A stretch of DNA of 64,000 nt from Enoplolaimus lenunculus (Eukaryota; Nematoda; Enoplea; Enoplida; Thoracostomopsidae). The translations under genes were made by a program, and so were the position numbers. A model generated the notes under the pieces. It ran no database searches and was not told where the DNA came from. It saw only the letters and a program-made list of their open reading frames with translations. This document shows positions 27,601 to 42,600 of this stretch, in pieces. The stretch spans positions 1 to 64,000 of the forward strand of contig JASANG010001299.1 in the NCBI GenBank assembly GCA_030248215.1, in the 5' to 3' direction. How positions within the stretch are numbered: the first letter of the stretch is position 1; every line of letters begins with the position of its first letter.

Positions 27601-30600
27601 CAAGAAAATGCATTGCGCACATCTCGGCGAAATTTCTGCTTCTTAACATTTTTAGGCCGACAAGACTGTCAGATGAGAAAGCATATTCTTCAATCCGTAG
27701 CTGGGTTGTTGTAGAGATATGGTTGTGTCCATCATCTTGCGTAGGAGGGAAAACTTAGAACCTAACAGCCGGAACACATCGGATAAGATGTGTGGGCGAT
27801 AGAACCGCACAAGTTTGTGGCCTTTGAGGCTAAATCGGAAAGGATCCTGGGAGCATTGCCACTAATCTGTGTCATTGCTGGTCTGCGGGTCTTGAACTCA
27901 GAAAGTGCGAAGCTAACAGATATATCTTAAGAGAGCTTGCTACAAGCGGTGCACATGTGTTGGTAAGGATGGACATGCTAAATTATACGGAAGCTCCAGG
28001 TTCCCTGAGATATTGCGGATACTCACCGGATGTTGTCAAGTCAGGTCTGGCTTGAGTGGGCAGATTTGCCCGGGTTTGTTTTTTTGTTTTGTTGTTTCTT
28101 TTCACCCTTTTAGGGTGTGTTTGCTTTCTTTCTGTTTTCTTTTGTTTTCTTTCTTGTGTTCTGCTGCTTTGCAGCTTTCTTTCTTCGGTTGTTTCCAACC
28201 GGTGTCTGATTTGCATAAAATTTTAACTCTTACAAAATTTTATTGAAATTTATGCAAAATACCATTTAAATATGCAAATCATGTTGCCTATTAGCTAAAA
28301 TTTTCAGCTATAAAAGAAGCTGAAAATTTGACTTGGGAGCGCAGTTGTCATTTTGGTTTTTAGCGCTGTTATATTTTCACCGTTAATTTTAATAAACTGT
28401 TTTCATGTGTTTCTGTGGGTTTTAACCTAAATGCATTCAGCTGTGTAATAAATTGTCTAGTAATTAACTCATTAGTGTCTCAGAAAGACAGTGAAAGATA
28501 GCTTACTCCGTCCCTGCGATCGCTGGGGGCGGATGTTTGTGCTACGTGCTCAGACTCAACCGATCTCAATCCGGATGCAGATGAGTTCCATACATCGAGC
28601 TCCGGTGTTCGGCAGGCGACAGACCTGCCGACACCGATGCCAAAAGCAGCAAGTGCACATAGTGGTGAGCAGGATTCTGCCAAGGTAAATCTCTACTTTT
28701 CTTCTGGTTGTATAGCCTCTTAATAGTGAAATTTTCAGTAAACCGAAACTCTGACATTAGGCAACTTATATTTACTGTGGTTTTTCTGCCATAAAAGGCT
28801 TTACCTCTTTTATACATTTACATTCTTTTAATAAAGTGTTCACAAAACCGGCGTAGTTCCTGTAAGCATACACAAATTGTCCCCGCGAAATTAGCATCCG
28901 ATATTCAACCCACATTTTTCGACTACCTATCCCGAATAGGAGTAAAATACACACATAAGAGTTGTATGCGTAGCCTAGGCTGATCTGCCCCAGGCAAGGA
29001 GGATAATCGTATGACTGGCGGACAGTGATTTTTCGCGCTTCCCAAGTCAAAATGTTTAGTCAAGTAACTTTAGTTAACCCTAAGTTAGTATTGCGCACTT
29101 ACCCCTAAGCTTAGTTAAAACTCCTTAGCTTAAGTTATTATTCCCTTCGGGACGGTGCGCGGCTCGCCGTCATGCAGCCGGACGGGTCCGCCAGGTATCC
29201 GGTCATCCACCTGGTGTCTAATGTGCAAGCCGCTATCGCGGCCTGTTTTATCGGCCCGGTTCCGTAGAAGTCCCCCATCTTTGTTGTGGTAGTGATTCTT
29301 GATTATTTTGGTCCCGTGTAAGCCCACCGTAATAGCTGGGAGGTCCCGCCTTCATCTCCCATGGTGGCAGTAAAAGGGCGTTTTATTGTAGCACCCCGGA
29401 AATCGTCGCGGCGTATCCTCCTACGGAACCGGACCCGCGGCTTTGCCGCCTGGAAAAGGCGGCTAGGATTCGGCTGATCCACTCATAGGGGTGAATCCGA
29501 TGAGTGCGATCACTCGGGGTTTAGGGACATCCGCCGGGGAATCTGGTCGTCTGTCGCGACGCCCGCTGGACGGAAGCCCGTTGCTGGGATCCACGCTGAC
29601 GGGTTTCCTAAAGGCGGGTAAGGCGGTCACTCCCCGTCGGAGGTTCGGACTCTGTTTGTTCGCTCTTGTTGCATACACACTGGACCCTATAGACTTCGCG
29701 ATTACCTCCAAGGATGTCGACCCAGGATGTACCCACTCCGGACATGGGAGACCTCTCGTCCTGGTTAAAGGCTAACATCTAGTAAAGTTAAGGGAGCTGA
29801 GAGTGGGCAGCATTCAATTTCCACCTTTAGCTTTACAGTTGTGAAGTGTGCGTATAGATGATTGGTTTGGTTGGTCTTGAGTTAAAATTTATAAACGAAT
29901 TCTAGCCTCCCGTTGCCAGATTCCATCTGCAAGTTTTTTTATGTAAATTTTATTTCATAGTCTTTAGTTGCGCGTTACTTGTCGCGCGGCGGCGTTCGGT
30001 CGGTACGTACGCGAGTAATTCATGTACGATATCGCACTGTGACGTATGGTGACGGACGGTGACGGACGATGACGGACTGTGACGGATGGCGCTGAACGTC
30101 GTCAAAAGTATAGCATCACCCTTATACTCGAAAATGTGTTCCCACTTTGATCACAATTTTGGTTTCATTTACAAACTACGTTCGTCCGCACCCAACAGCC
30201 TGTACTAAAACAGCCCAACTATAAATTTTAGCATAAAAGCATATATTCTTGAAACGGTCCATGTTGACTATAAGGGCGAGTTCACTACGCCTAAACCTAA
30301 GCGTCCAAATAAAGCTTAACATAGAAGCTTCATTTATTAAAAACTTAAAAATTAATTTTGTAATATCTTTTTTCAGTTGACCTGATAAGTAAATGATATT
30401 TTCGAATTGTTAGGCGCTTGTTCGGCGCTCGTAAGCGCTCCATTTGCATTGAGCCATTTTGACCGAATCACCGCTGTAGATTGCAGTTTGCGTTCAGAAG
30501 CATTTGAAGTAGTTTTTGGCGAAATATATGTTGCTGAAAACAAATTAATGTTGAACGAAGCTAGAACCCCGTTTACACGGGCAATGCACAGTTGCAGCTG

Positions 30601-33600
30601 TAAATTCTTTGTATCAAAAGTTTGTGCAAATTGCTGCTGCAAACACTGCAAAACTTGCACTTGTGAGTGGGCTCAACAAATTTTGACCTGCTGTGTTTTC
30701 AAGTTTCTATAAACTATAAAACCTATTTCTCCAATGATGATATTTTGCCACAAACTCAAGCAGCAAACGTTGCCTCTGTTTACATCTTGTAAACAAACGA
30801 AATAAAGTTGCATACAGTTGTTCATTGAATCATAATCGACCGCCTTAACGTTTTATTATCCCTAATTTAGAAAGAAAACCAGAACTCGAACAGATTACAA
30901 TACAGCAATCAACTGTCTTCCCTCCAATCTTTATAGGTTGCGCTCACCAGACTTGTAGCCAGCTTAGTTTGCTACAATGACTAATGAGCGAAGCGTATTC
31001 ATCGGTGACCTTGAGGTCCAGGCATGTACCCTGTCGATAGAATGCCTGCATTGACAATTTCTACTGAAGCATGTGGCAATCTACACCCGATGCTTATTCT
31101 AGTATTGCCTGACAAATCATTCGCTGTTGCAAGTACGTCTATGAATACACTGTCGTTCCGTGTGCTGAGGACTCTGGGGTCAGCCCGCTCCGACCATGAG
31201 AATACCTCTCGCCTAGAAGTTGCCATCATAAGTTTGACGGTGCCCAAGGCAGCAGGTCCTGCGTTTCAAACCTACAGTCCTTTAGCAGCTTTCGTTCCAA
31301 CTAACCATTCAACTGGAACGTTTGCACTAGCAGTAGTTTTTCAATGGAAACATTGAGTTTTGTTTGTGACCCTGGCTCTTGTTCATAGTTGACGTTAAAT
31401 GCCGGAATCGGGCCATTCCGTCCAGATGTGCCCAAGTTTGTCCTTCCGTCCAAATTGAACACATACTTCCCGTTGCTGGTTGTGCTATTTAACCAGTGAT
31501 TCTGAAAGTAGAACGGTATAGCAGTTTAAAGCAAAATAAACGTGGATCCACAATTTTTAAGAAGCAGAGCTCAAATTATTTTGCATGTTTATACGTCATC
31601 TCTTCAGTGCTTTACACATATGCAGAATTACTGACAGCAATTTTTTTGTTTCCCATACCAGTAGGTAAGTGTGATTATTTCTGTCGGTTGCTGAGCCCAG
31701 CGTCTAATCGCAAAATCTTAATATCATCCGGCTTATCTTGAAGATTGTCGACAAACACTTTTTTGGTTCTGCACCTTAAAACCTCAACAGTAGAATTTTT
31801 CAAAGTTCATTTTTTGCGCCGACTAGGAAAGATCATGAGAACCTCAAATATGCTAAACAATTTTAAAATCGTTATATTTTTGGGCAAAGGCTGGCTGGAA
31901 CGCATAACTAAAAAAATCCGATTTGCGTGTTGCACCAGGCGAAATTTACCGGATTTGACCGGAATTGTATGGCAAAAATAATATTATATAATATTTTACC
32001 GGTGAGCTGCTGGTACGGATCAACAATTACAAACGTTACCCTGTACGCAAATTTATTGTGGAAGATATATTTTCAAAATCGTTTACTCGTACCTTAACAA
32101 TACCTTTCAGACGAAATTTTTCTTCGCTGCCTAATTTGAATCCTAAATCTAACCCACGTTTCGCATCTTCGTTGAAAATTGCACCTATAATTATTAAAAA
32201 TACACTATAATTTGCAGAACATCCGTTAATAGCACACATAACTTATTCACTGTTCTCAAACTAATAAGCGTTTATCTCGATGCACACGGTGTACAGAACA
32301 CAGGCCCCATCGCTGCAAATTCCAGTGAGTTTAATAATCAACTCAGAGAACGAATTAGTGTCATTTCTGGTTATTTCAAAGTTAATAACAGTAAATATTA
32401 ACTCACTCAAAATCAGAATGAGTTTATTCAATTCGGAATACTGAGTTCTGAAAGACCTAATTCAGAGTCAATGATTCAACTCATTCTGAAATAAAATCAA
32501 CCCACAGGAATTTACAGTGCACTTGAGATCTGCATCACTTTGACAGCACATCTAGCTATTGTCCTTCTTGTCACACTCAGAGCTCATAGCCTCTCTGTGG
32601 CTGTCAATTAACAATTCTGTGCCGGAATGGATCTATCAAAAACCTAATTATTATTGCTCACCTTCCACTGAGTATTTCGGCAGCATTGGCAACTTGAATT
32701 GTGCTAGTATTGCAGACGATATGTTGTAGTCGAGAACGAACACGGCGTCTCGACTCACGACGCTTCCTGGTGAGGTCAGAGTGAATTTGTACAAATATCG
32801 ATTCTAAAATTTAAATTTAAATTCAATTGTGACCATTCAAATGTGTTAGAAAGTGTTAACCCTTTTTCGAGCGGATATTTTCAAAAGAGTGAAAATCAGT
32901 ATCCCCAGATAAAATTCTCCAACAGCGAAATATGATACACCAACGATTGTAATACAGTTTGCACAATTGCCTGAAAGTGTCAACTGTTGTAGAATTGATT
33001 AAAACCATACTTACACGTGCACGTTTCTGCTGCGGCCACCTACAATTTGTACATGCAAACTTTGAGTCATCAGAAATTGCAGAAAAAACGATTAATTTTG
33101 TAAAAAAAGTCCTTTTTATTGCTATTTGTGTTTTTCCCGTCTTGTATACATATATGTAGAGATTCGTCTTGCGCTCTGAAAAGTCACAATTCTTCGAGAC
33201 AGTTTAAAAATCGTCACATTTTACAGCGATTATCGGAGCGAAAACACTCTGCGAGCTTCTTGATGAGCAATTTGCATTGCAAAATTTTCAACAAAACATA
33301 GCTTATTGCGGACATGAACCGTACGATCCCCGAACTCAGCTCTCACAACGACTTACAGGATTATTTGAAGTCTGCGCCATTAATCGATATTTTGTCAAAC
33401 TTGAGTCGGTTTTCACCAGCGTCAGCCGTGTTTGGGACGTTACCGTATTCAGCGGAAAATGAGATAAACCGGATTGGTGAGGTCCTGAATTTTCGGAGTG
33501 TAGATCTTGTCGAAAACATAACGCCACACCAAGAACAGGAGTTTGCGAATTTGGATAGCAAATAGATGATGTGGTAATGGGATTTAGAACTAGTATTTCG

Positions 33601-36600
33601 GAGCCAGAAGCTGTATTGGATGGAGTTCCGAGTACTTTTAGTTTAGTTCTAAAAATTAAATCAATTTTTAATAATCATGCTGATCCACTCAGCTACAATT
33701 ATTTTCGGTTGATAATGAGCAAGTGGAATCCAGCTGAGACAACTTCAAACATTGGCTGGGTTTCTGACACGCTAACTAAGTATATTTTAGTACTTAAGTA
33801 TGCGCTAAGCAACAACTTAACCATTATGCGCTTTTAACAGCGCGCTTCAGTTAAGGAAATACGTAAGCCACTGACGAAATTTGACATTACAGATAAGACA
33901 GTTCAGGCATAACTTTAGTCTAATGAAAATTGCAGACTCGTGGCTAATACTTAAAAACTATCGCTTGCTGGTTGTGAAAGTGGCTCACATATGGCGTTTT
34001 TTATTTTCGGTCAAGAAGTTAAGTACTTACTTAAGTCAGCGACTTAAGTAATTACTGAAGTATAATGAAAGTAAATACTTAAGCAAGATTTCAGAAGATC
34101 AGTCAATGTTAGGTCGCAGCCTGCGATTTTCCTATTTTAAAAACATTTTTGCTCCGTATACACTGAGACATGCAGAAATAGCTAATCTAGGAGTGTGCGT
34201 TGCATTCCACTGCTGCGAACGCTGATTTTAATTAATATTAATCCTATCCAGCTTGAATTTATTTCATTTGAACCGATATTCAAATTGAATCCAGGTATTG
34301 AACTCTGTAAAATTTAGAAATAGAGGAAGATTAGCGTCGTCGATTGAACTCAATAATTTTCACAAACAGAGAACCCATCAACCCATAATTTAAACCTTAT
34401 ATCAGAAATTATCATTGTATTTTTCGGCAAGTCCAAATCAAGCTGAACCAGCATTCGATTACGGTAAACAAGCTTCGCTTTGCCGTGGGTGTCTGAGCGG
34501 CCCCCAATTTGAAGCTGAATGCCGTGATATTGAGCCGTGGGTCCACCAATGAACAGGCCTGATCTCACGTTGACATCCACGCTTAAATAATTAAAATTAT
34601 ATGTTTTAACGAAATTGTTGAAATTATTGTTAATAATTCTCGTGGTGCATTAGGCTCAAGTTTATTACTACGCCTGAAGTTAATCCTCAGTGCAAGGCTT
34701 AGCCTAAAACCGCGCTTAAGCCAAAGTTTAAAAGTATTCTAATGCGCGGACCCGTAGCCAGGGAAAGCCCTGCGGAGCTCAAGTTTCCTGAAAACTTTTA
34801 GTCATCCTAGAAAAATTCCAACCTTGCTTGTATTAAGTTATCGAAAACCCTTGAATGCCCTCCAAAAATTTTTAGTCCTCATGGGCGTCAAGTGTAGACC
34901 ACCACCAAAACTAACCATGGTCTGAAATCAATTTCAACATCCACTGCTGGCACAGGGGACAACATCGCAAGCAGATCGAGTTTTCCTTTCAGTTGAATGC
35001 GCGTGCTCAACGAAGTAAACGCTGATAACTTTAACGGGAGTCCTGAGGATGTCGGGTACATCAGTGTAGAATCGACGAGAACCAAATTTTTAGTCCATTC
35101 TATCTGAAAATATTGAAATGTATAACAAGAGCATGAAATCGTTTATTTTCTGCTGTATAAAACATAAACAGCAAATTTTAAAAAATAAGAAGACTTCTCT
35201 AAGCTTAAGTTTTTAGTTTTGCCTAAACAGTGTAACCCTGAGTCTAAGCTTTTGCCTAAGCGTGAGCCTGAGTCTTAGGGGGCGAAAGTGTACAGTACAG
35301 AACCTATTAAGCACTTACTTCACGAGCTCTAGCCAGCGTTTCAAGAATGTTGCAAATTTGCAGTTTGGGCAACATTTCGTCGATAAGGTGGTCCCCTCGC
35401 CATCCTCGATACCAAACGTCATCCCCGAAAACTTTAGCATCGACAGAAAACGCCATTCGATGCTTGTTGTTCTGAAACTAAACTCAAACCAAAAGCCGTT
35501 TTCTCAAATGTATGTAGCACCTTACCAGTTATAGCTATTATAATTTGCGAAAAACTGATGTCAGGACAACCACGCTGCGAATCTTCCAGTGTTTTGTGTT
35601 CATTGGTTCAAAAGTTACAAGACCTATCACCAACCTGAACCCATATTCTCAAATGCGTCTAGCACCTATCATCAGTTAGCAATAGGTTTTCAAACCGACC
35701 AACAGCTGCAATTGAAGATCTCAAAATTGGCGCAAAAGTAGGGCAAAACAAATCCGAACAGAGTGCTGAATTTTGAACCTCAACTTGCCCTGGTTTCAAA
35801 GTACAGATCCTATCATCAACTAGTTATAGGTGCTATGCACATTTCAGAATACGGGCTTAGATTCCTAGCGCATGGTGCGATGCAATATTTTGAATTTATA
35901 CTGGTTGAATTATATCATATCTACAATTTGCTGGACATCGACAATTAGTGATTAATTGTTTAAACAAGACAACGTTTTACAGAAATTAATAACGACTAAA
36001 CATTAGGTTTGCCTAGAGTTCACGTTCAAACTAACCTCTTTTTCGATTCGACTAAATCCATTTGAATGAAAGTTTAGTGACATATACGAGCGGTTTAAAT
36101 TCAATTTATCAGACAACTGTTCAAGTAAACGATCAACGCCATCAGTTCTGGCTCCAATCTGAAACAAAATCAATGTTGTAGATAGCTGAAGCTGCCTCGT
36201 AGCCAGTTCCTTGAAAAAGTTTCACCCTTTTCTCTGCTACAGAGAAAGTTTTCAATCTCGCTTGTAAAGTCATCAAAAACCATTGAATACTACTCCTAAA
36301 AAATTTTAGCTTTCTAGCAGAATGATCTGGCTGAGAAAATGAGCGAAACATAATACATGGGGGTTCCTTGCAATATTGATGAAGCCGTAAGGGATGCAAA
36401 TAGCATAATTCATAAACTGGGTCAAAACGATAACATTGTACCAAAATTTTACAGTGTCTTCACTTAGAAGCGAGGTCTTCGTACCTACAGCTGTGTCTAT
36501 GAATAGGATAAAGAAGCAGTTATCTTCTACCAATATTGTATTGCGAAGTTTCTACAGCACAACAATTGACAAATCCGACCAATATAAAATGAACCCTTTA

Positions 36601-39600
36601 AAAATTCTTTTTAATTTAAAAAACGTTAACGCCTTAAGGCTAAAGGTGACGCTATACTTGTCGTACGGTGCCGTCCGTCGCCGTCCGTCGCCGGCTGCCG
36701 CCATCCGTTGCCGTGCAGTGTCATGCGCTGTAAAAGACGGCGACAGACGGGACCGGAAGACAATAAAAAAGTTTTAAAAAGTATAGCGACACTTTAAGAC
36801 ATCAAAACGCTGCAATATTTTCTATTCTTGATTAAACAGCTATAAATTGCAAATCTAAAGCATTTTTATCAATTTCAGCTCAAGTACAGAAACAGCTACT
36901 TTTAATTATGAAAAGATCCGCTAAACAAATCTGACAGTTTAGTCGAACCACATTCACAATGGACTCAAAAGCGTTCAATGTAACATTGAACGAAATTTAA
37001 CATTTTTTAATATTGATTTAGTAATTTGTTAAGTTACTCGGCTAATTCATTAAAAACTCGCATTCAAATCTCTAAAATTTACAATGTAACTTCGACCTTT
37101 ATATGTAATTTTAGCTCATTTCAGCTCACTTCGACCAAATTAACACTCGATCCAAAAGCGTCCAACGTAACATTGAATGCAACTTTTCGAGGCAACCACG
37201 ACGCCGGAACGAATACAAAACTACTGGATATCCCACCGCCAAGATTTAGCGACGTCCAGTGAGTTGAATGATCGTTGAAACTTGAAAACTTCCGCCAGTC
37301 CATACGGCTCCATTTTTGGCTGTTCAACTTTTGCATCGCCAGCCGTCGACGCAAGTTCGCATGAGCGATATTGTCGGAATTTTGAATTTCATTGAAATAA
37401 CTGTAGACGTACGACCCAACTGAAATGTGTTTTTCCACACTGTGAATTCCTGGGAATTGAGCTTAATTCAGAATGCGTCGAATCACTCAGTTTGAATCAG
37501 GGTTTTCAGAACTCAGATTTCTGAATAGACTGAACTCATTCAGCGTAAATTGATCAACTCAAGCAAAATTAAATCAGCACAGAGCGAGTTACAGTTTGTT
37601 GTTGTTGACTCAGAAATAGCCAAAAATGACTATATAATTCGTTTTCTGCGTTGATTAGTCAAATTCTTGTTAAAGTTCACGAAGGGTACAAAGAATATCA
37701 CTTTTATAGGCACTAACCTACTGAATCGTGTTTTTGATATCTTATTTATTAGGTGTTTAAATAAGTTGTGTTTAGTAGTTATTTATGTCGCCAACTTCAG
37801 TAAATACTTGGCTTTTCAATCGTAAACAAATAATTACAAGCCTTGCGTCACTGTCACCGCTAGAAAGGCGCGATTTTGCTTTAGATTATAAAGGCCGCCT
37901 TGCGTGTGTACAATCTCAATTAGGCAATAATAAATACACTTGAACCATTATCTTGTAACGCAGTAAATTTGAGGTATTTGCTTAGAACTCAAGTACGCGT
38001 TTAAAAGCGACCAAATTGGTTTAGTAATTACTTAGAATGAATTTAAGTACAAAATCGCACTTAAAAAGTGTAGGGTTTCCGACAGCAGCCATTGTCGAAA
38101 ATACCTTGGTTAACAGTTTCGCCATTCAAACTGCCGATCAAACGGAACAGTATAGCTTTAGTTGGGCATTGTACAAGCACTTGAAACGCTGCGAGACGCA
38201 GTTCAACCAGTTGTTGCTGTGATTCGAAAATCGATAACAGTTCACCGGCCTGAAAACAAAAATACAACAAAAAATGAATCATTTCTTAAATTATCAGTTA
38301 TCAAGAATATTTTGAAGTCAAACAGCACGATTTTCCCAATTTTAACGTTTAACATTGTAACTTATGTGCAAAACGTAAAAGTGTTAGCGAACGCTTGAAA
38401 TCTGTATGCATATTTTTTATTATAGAACAACGCCGACTATGTGCTATGAAACTATTGTTAACAAAGTATCTTGGAAACTTGCCCAATATACGTATGTGGT
38501 GTACTCCAACATTGGTATGTATAAAAATGAATTTTTACCACATGACTCCATTGGCGGCGATCAACTTTTCGACTGCATGGAACTCTTCTAAACGATTCAA
38601 TAATCGCAGTTCGCGTTTCCATGGGCGTTGCAGGGGATTGTAATAACTGCAGAAACGTGCGATAGTACTGTGGGACGACACCGACGTTGCCTATTGATTT
38701 CATGCCGAGGATGCACTAAAGAATTAATACAAAAATAAATGTAAAACAGTCTATAACAACAGTTACAAACTGTAGAAATTAAAGTTAAAAAGGTGCTGTG
38801 AACGCAAACAGTATTAATAATAAAATCTGTTTCAAACTTTTGTTTTTTGGCAGAATTATTTATCCGGTATTTCTACGTAACGTATACTCACTGCTACCAT
38901 CGAAGTCAAAAAAACTTCAGTGACCATCACCCGTCTTGTCAAAGTAACGTGTTGTATGCACGATATTGTGGACTTTGCATAAAGCTGTTCACCAAAACAA
39001 TACTTTTAACAACAGCCCAAAACATTCGTTGTTTTAATTTTGCCCCAGACAATCAAAATTGACTTGACATACAATTTCATCAACCTATTTGGTAGGGTCA
39101 TCGGCCCCATTGACATTTTCTCTGGCTCCATGCGATATATTATGAAAAAGTACGCGACTGAAGCAACCGAGAAGCCAAACGCAATTTTAGTACTAATTCT
39201 TCACGCAAAATTTGAATGCAGATCCATGTTGAGAAACCTGTTGTTGGTTCCGTTAAATCCATCAGTACGTCTCACTCAAGCCAGATACAATGGATTCAAC
39301 ACAGGCCGCTTGTAGTCTACACTTTTCCTCGATGAAACCAATTGATGCACAGCTTTAAATTAAATTTCAAAAAAGTTTCTAGCGAAAACTCTAATTAAAC
39401 TCATTCTAAATGCCATTTCCGTTATACACTTACTATTTCTATGCTTTCAGGATTGTGACTACTGCAATGGGTGTTGATTAACTGGTGAATATGCGAATAA
39501 AATTGTGAAATTGTCGCCAAGATTTCAACTGAGCTCTTTTGTGTATTTACCGCACGATGCAGTGACGATGAGATAGCTAGCAAGCCTAAAACACTTTTGA

Positions 39601-42600
39601 ATTTTGCAATTCTAAAGTTTATATTAAGTAAAAATTAAATTTCAATTTCACATCGCGTGAAATGATTAGCTAATTTCTACCAGCTCAGACGCCCGTAACA
39701 GCTTAACATAGACACGCTCAAATGTGCAGCCTTGTGGGTGTCAGATGTCAAAACTCTCCATTGGGATTTTTATATTAGGGTTTTTATACATGGTTTCAGT
39801 TTGCAACACAACAAATCACCCATCGAAATTTTTATAGGACATTATGTACGTAGCCCCCATGCCGAGAACCTGGCTATTCTCCTGGCAAAGGTCAAAACAT
39901 TTTAGAATATGGACCCATAAATTTGTCCTTATTGCTATGTTTAGGCAAAAGGTTAGGTTTTGGTTTATGCCTAGGTAAACCGTTTCCTAAACAGAAACAT
40001 AAAGCATATACATAGACCCATAAGGCTAAACGTACGTTCGGATTGGTCCCTGTATTTGTATTGGTTACCTCAAACAACACCCAAACTAAATACCAATAGG
40101 AGGAACTTTGTCTGCAACATCTGTAAGTTTTGCTGCAATTTCATTGGATATCCGCGGCCAAAACACTGTCGAACTAAGCCAATCAGACACAAGCTTAGGT
40201 GTAACGAGTTGAGACGTCCAATGACTGTCCACTGTAGCTTGAGCAATAATCGTGGTCATCGCGGTAACGCAAGTCTCAGTTCCACATATCGGCAAAGCTT
40301 CTAGTAGCAATTTTCGTCTAAAACAATGTCATATTCATTTAATTTACATGGTACAGCAACCGTCGCCTATTAATTAGTAAACTGTTTCCGGTAAATATCA
40401 AAGTTTGTTATTTCTGTAATCCAATCACCACAAATTTAGTAGCATATATTCTTATGTTGTTTAATTTTTCATGATCCCATGAGTAATTTTGTAATTTTTA
40501 ATATTAACCATAAAAGCTACATACACGCTTCCAGTGTCGTAAACTCTAGGGAGTGAAAGGATCGTGACCCCATAAACGATATTACCACATCATTAAATAT
40601 GTATCTATATGTAGATAGTAGATATATACATATATATCTATGATATGTATAGCTGAAAATTCATTACTTCCACGATAATTTTGTTGTCTTTTGTTAGTTT
40701 TATGAATCTTGGCAGCGGGGCTAAAATTTTGAGGGCACCTATCTGTGCTTTAAGTTCAACGCTTGTGTTCACACTTACCCTGCCTTTGCAAGTATATGAT
40801 TTACCGGTTAGCATCACATTCTGATGTGGTACGAATAGTTTGTTTCAACAAATTTTTAATAGCATCGCTTGATTCCAGTTGTTTTAGGAATATCAAAACT
40901 TCGGCAAATAGTGTTGCGTTCTAAAATTATATTATATTTTTTGCCAAATTTTGCAAAGAAACTTTAACCCCTTCAATGAAGCCCAGCGCGGTTTACGGTA
41001 TATCACCATTAACATGCCTACAGTGACCAGCCACAACACGAAGACAGAGCCCCTCGGGCTTGAGCGTCAAGCTCCTATAGCTGAGTGGTGATGGTATACG
41101 CCTCCCACTCCAGTCAGTGGAGTTCGAATCCTAGCATAAAGGTAGGACTCAGGGGAAATAGAAAATATTCATGTGAGATAGGGTTAAATGAAGCCACTAC
41201 GGTACACCATCTGCCTCAGTGACCAGCCACAACTATAGGTAACTATCGAGTTGTGCGACACTACGACACACAGCCATGTCTATCCCCCAACTTAGCCCCG
41301 AGAACGAACACAATATGGTGCTGAATAATTGGCGATAAAATATTGGACCAGCCGCGGATAGAACCTGGACTTTCCACGTTCAAGGTAGGCACGCTACACA
41401 CTATTCCACTCTCCAATATCACAATGCCAATTGCACCACCATATTATATTAAGTAAGCAAGGCGAGCTGGCTATGGGCTTAAACATTCAGGCTTATTGCT
41501 GATAAACACTCCACATACCGGCACACACTTGAGTGTTGCACTTCTGCTCAACTAAGTTTTTTTAGTTTTTTCAATGTTAAATGTGCAAAAAGCAATAAAT
41601 TTAAATTCTATCGTTTTTAAGTAACGCGAATATCTTCAAAAATGTTTGGCAATAATTAACATTGTCTTTGTTCCAACGCCATTTAAACCAATTGTTACTG
41701 TTTGGCTCTTACTGCATTCTGCTGTTGCTGATCACGACATGATTGGTCCAAAACGGCGATCAAATTACGTGTAACTTCTGTGTCGTCAAGTTGATTTTGT
41801 TCGGACAACGCGTAATCAAACGTTATTGGCTTAATTTGAATTGAACGCAAGTTTGAAACTGTATCTAAAAGACAATACTTTTCAACTCCTTTGGGTTTTT
41901 GTACACTTTATCCAGCTTGAAAGGTGAGGCGTATAATTCATACGTAAACGCTTAGGCGTAGGCTAAAGGTAATCTGTTGCTTCAACTCCAGCCCGCGATT
42001 ATACCTACCATTAGGGGTGAAAGTGGAGGGGAACCCTAGTGTTTTTTAAACTTCAGATATTATAGTATTGTTAAGACGGTGGAAATTAAGGCATGAAACA
42101 GTGCATTAAAAATCAAATATATCGAAAAAGTCAAAATTCGTCCGCAAAATATACAACCAGATCTGTTTTGGATATTTAAAATAATCAGTAAGTTACAAAT
42201 TTAAATTTCATTGTCAAGAAGGCTGAATGCGGGTGCAAAACGTTCAATTGACACCATTTCGCGTGAAATGGAGTACACACATGTGTCTCGTAAAGTGCCG
42301 CCGACTTCACGTGAAATAGCGTTAGCTGGACATCTTTTCACTTGGAATGGTGTCCATCTTCCAACATTTCTCGTGAAATATTAAAACGAACATCATTTCA
42401 CACGGACAGTACTTGTCATAAATTCGCGTGGCTCGTGTACGCTTCTCACCACATTTGAAATTAAGGCTTAGGCGAGACTCAAGCTTAAGGAAATTGTAAA
42501 AAATTTTACCATTTCTACAAAAATTCTTACACAAATCTGCGTTTTCGGCAATTTCGCTGGTATCAACTAGTGCCAACGACTCGACCACACGTGCTACTGC

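Noticed and set aside
33280-33840. Plus-strand protein-like open frames (33314-33565 and 33571-33837)
   Set aside because: The minus strand of the first carries LLTP exon 17 in phase with its neighbours. The second has no splice plan or known motif.
41070-41125. tRNA gene
   Set aside because: A and B boxes are present, but no acceptor-stem pairing was found and the unit is repeated elsewhere with a shared leader; it is a SINE.
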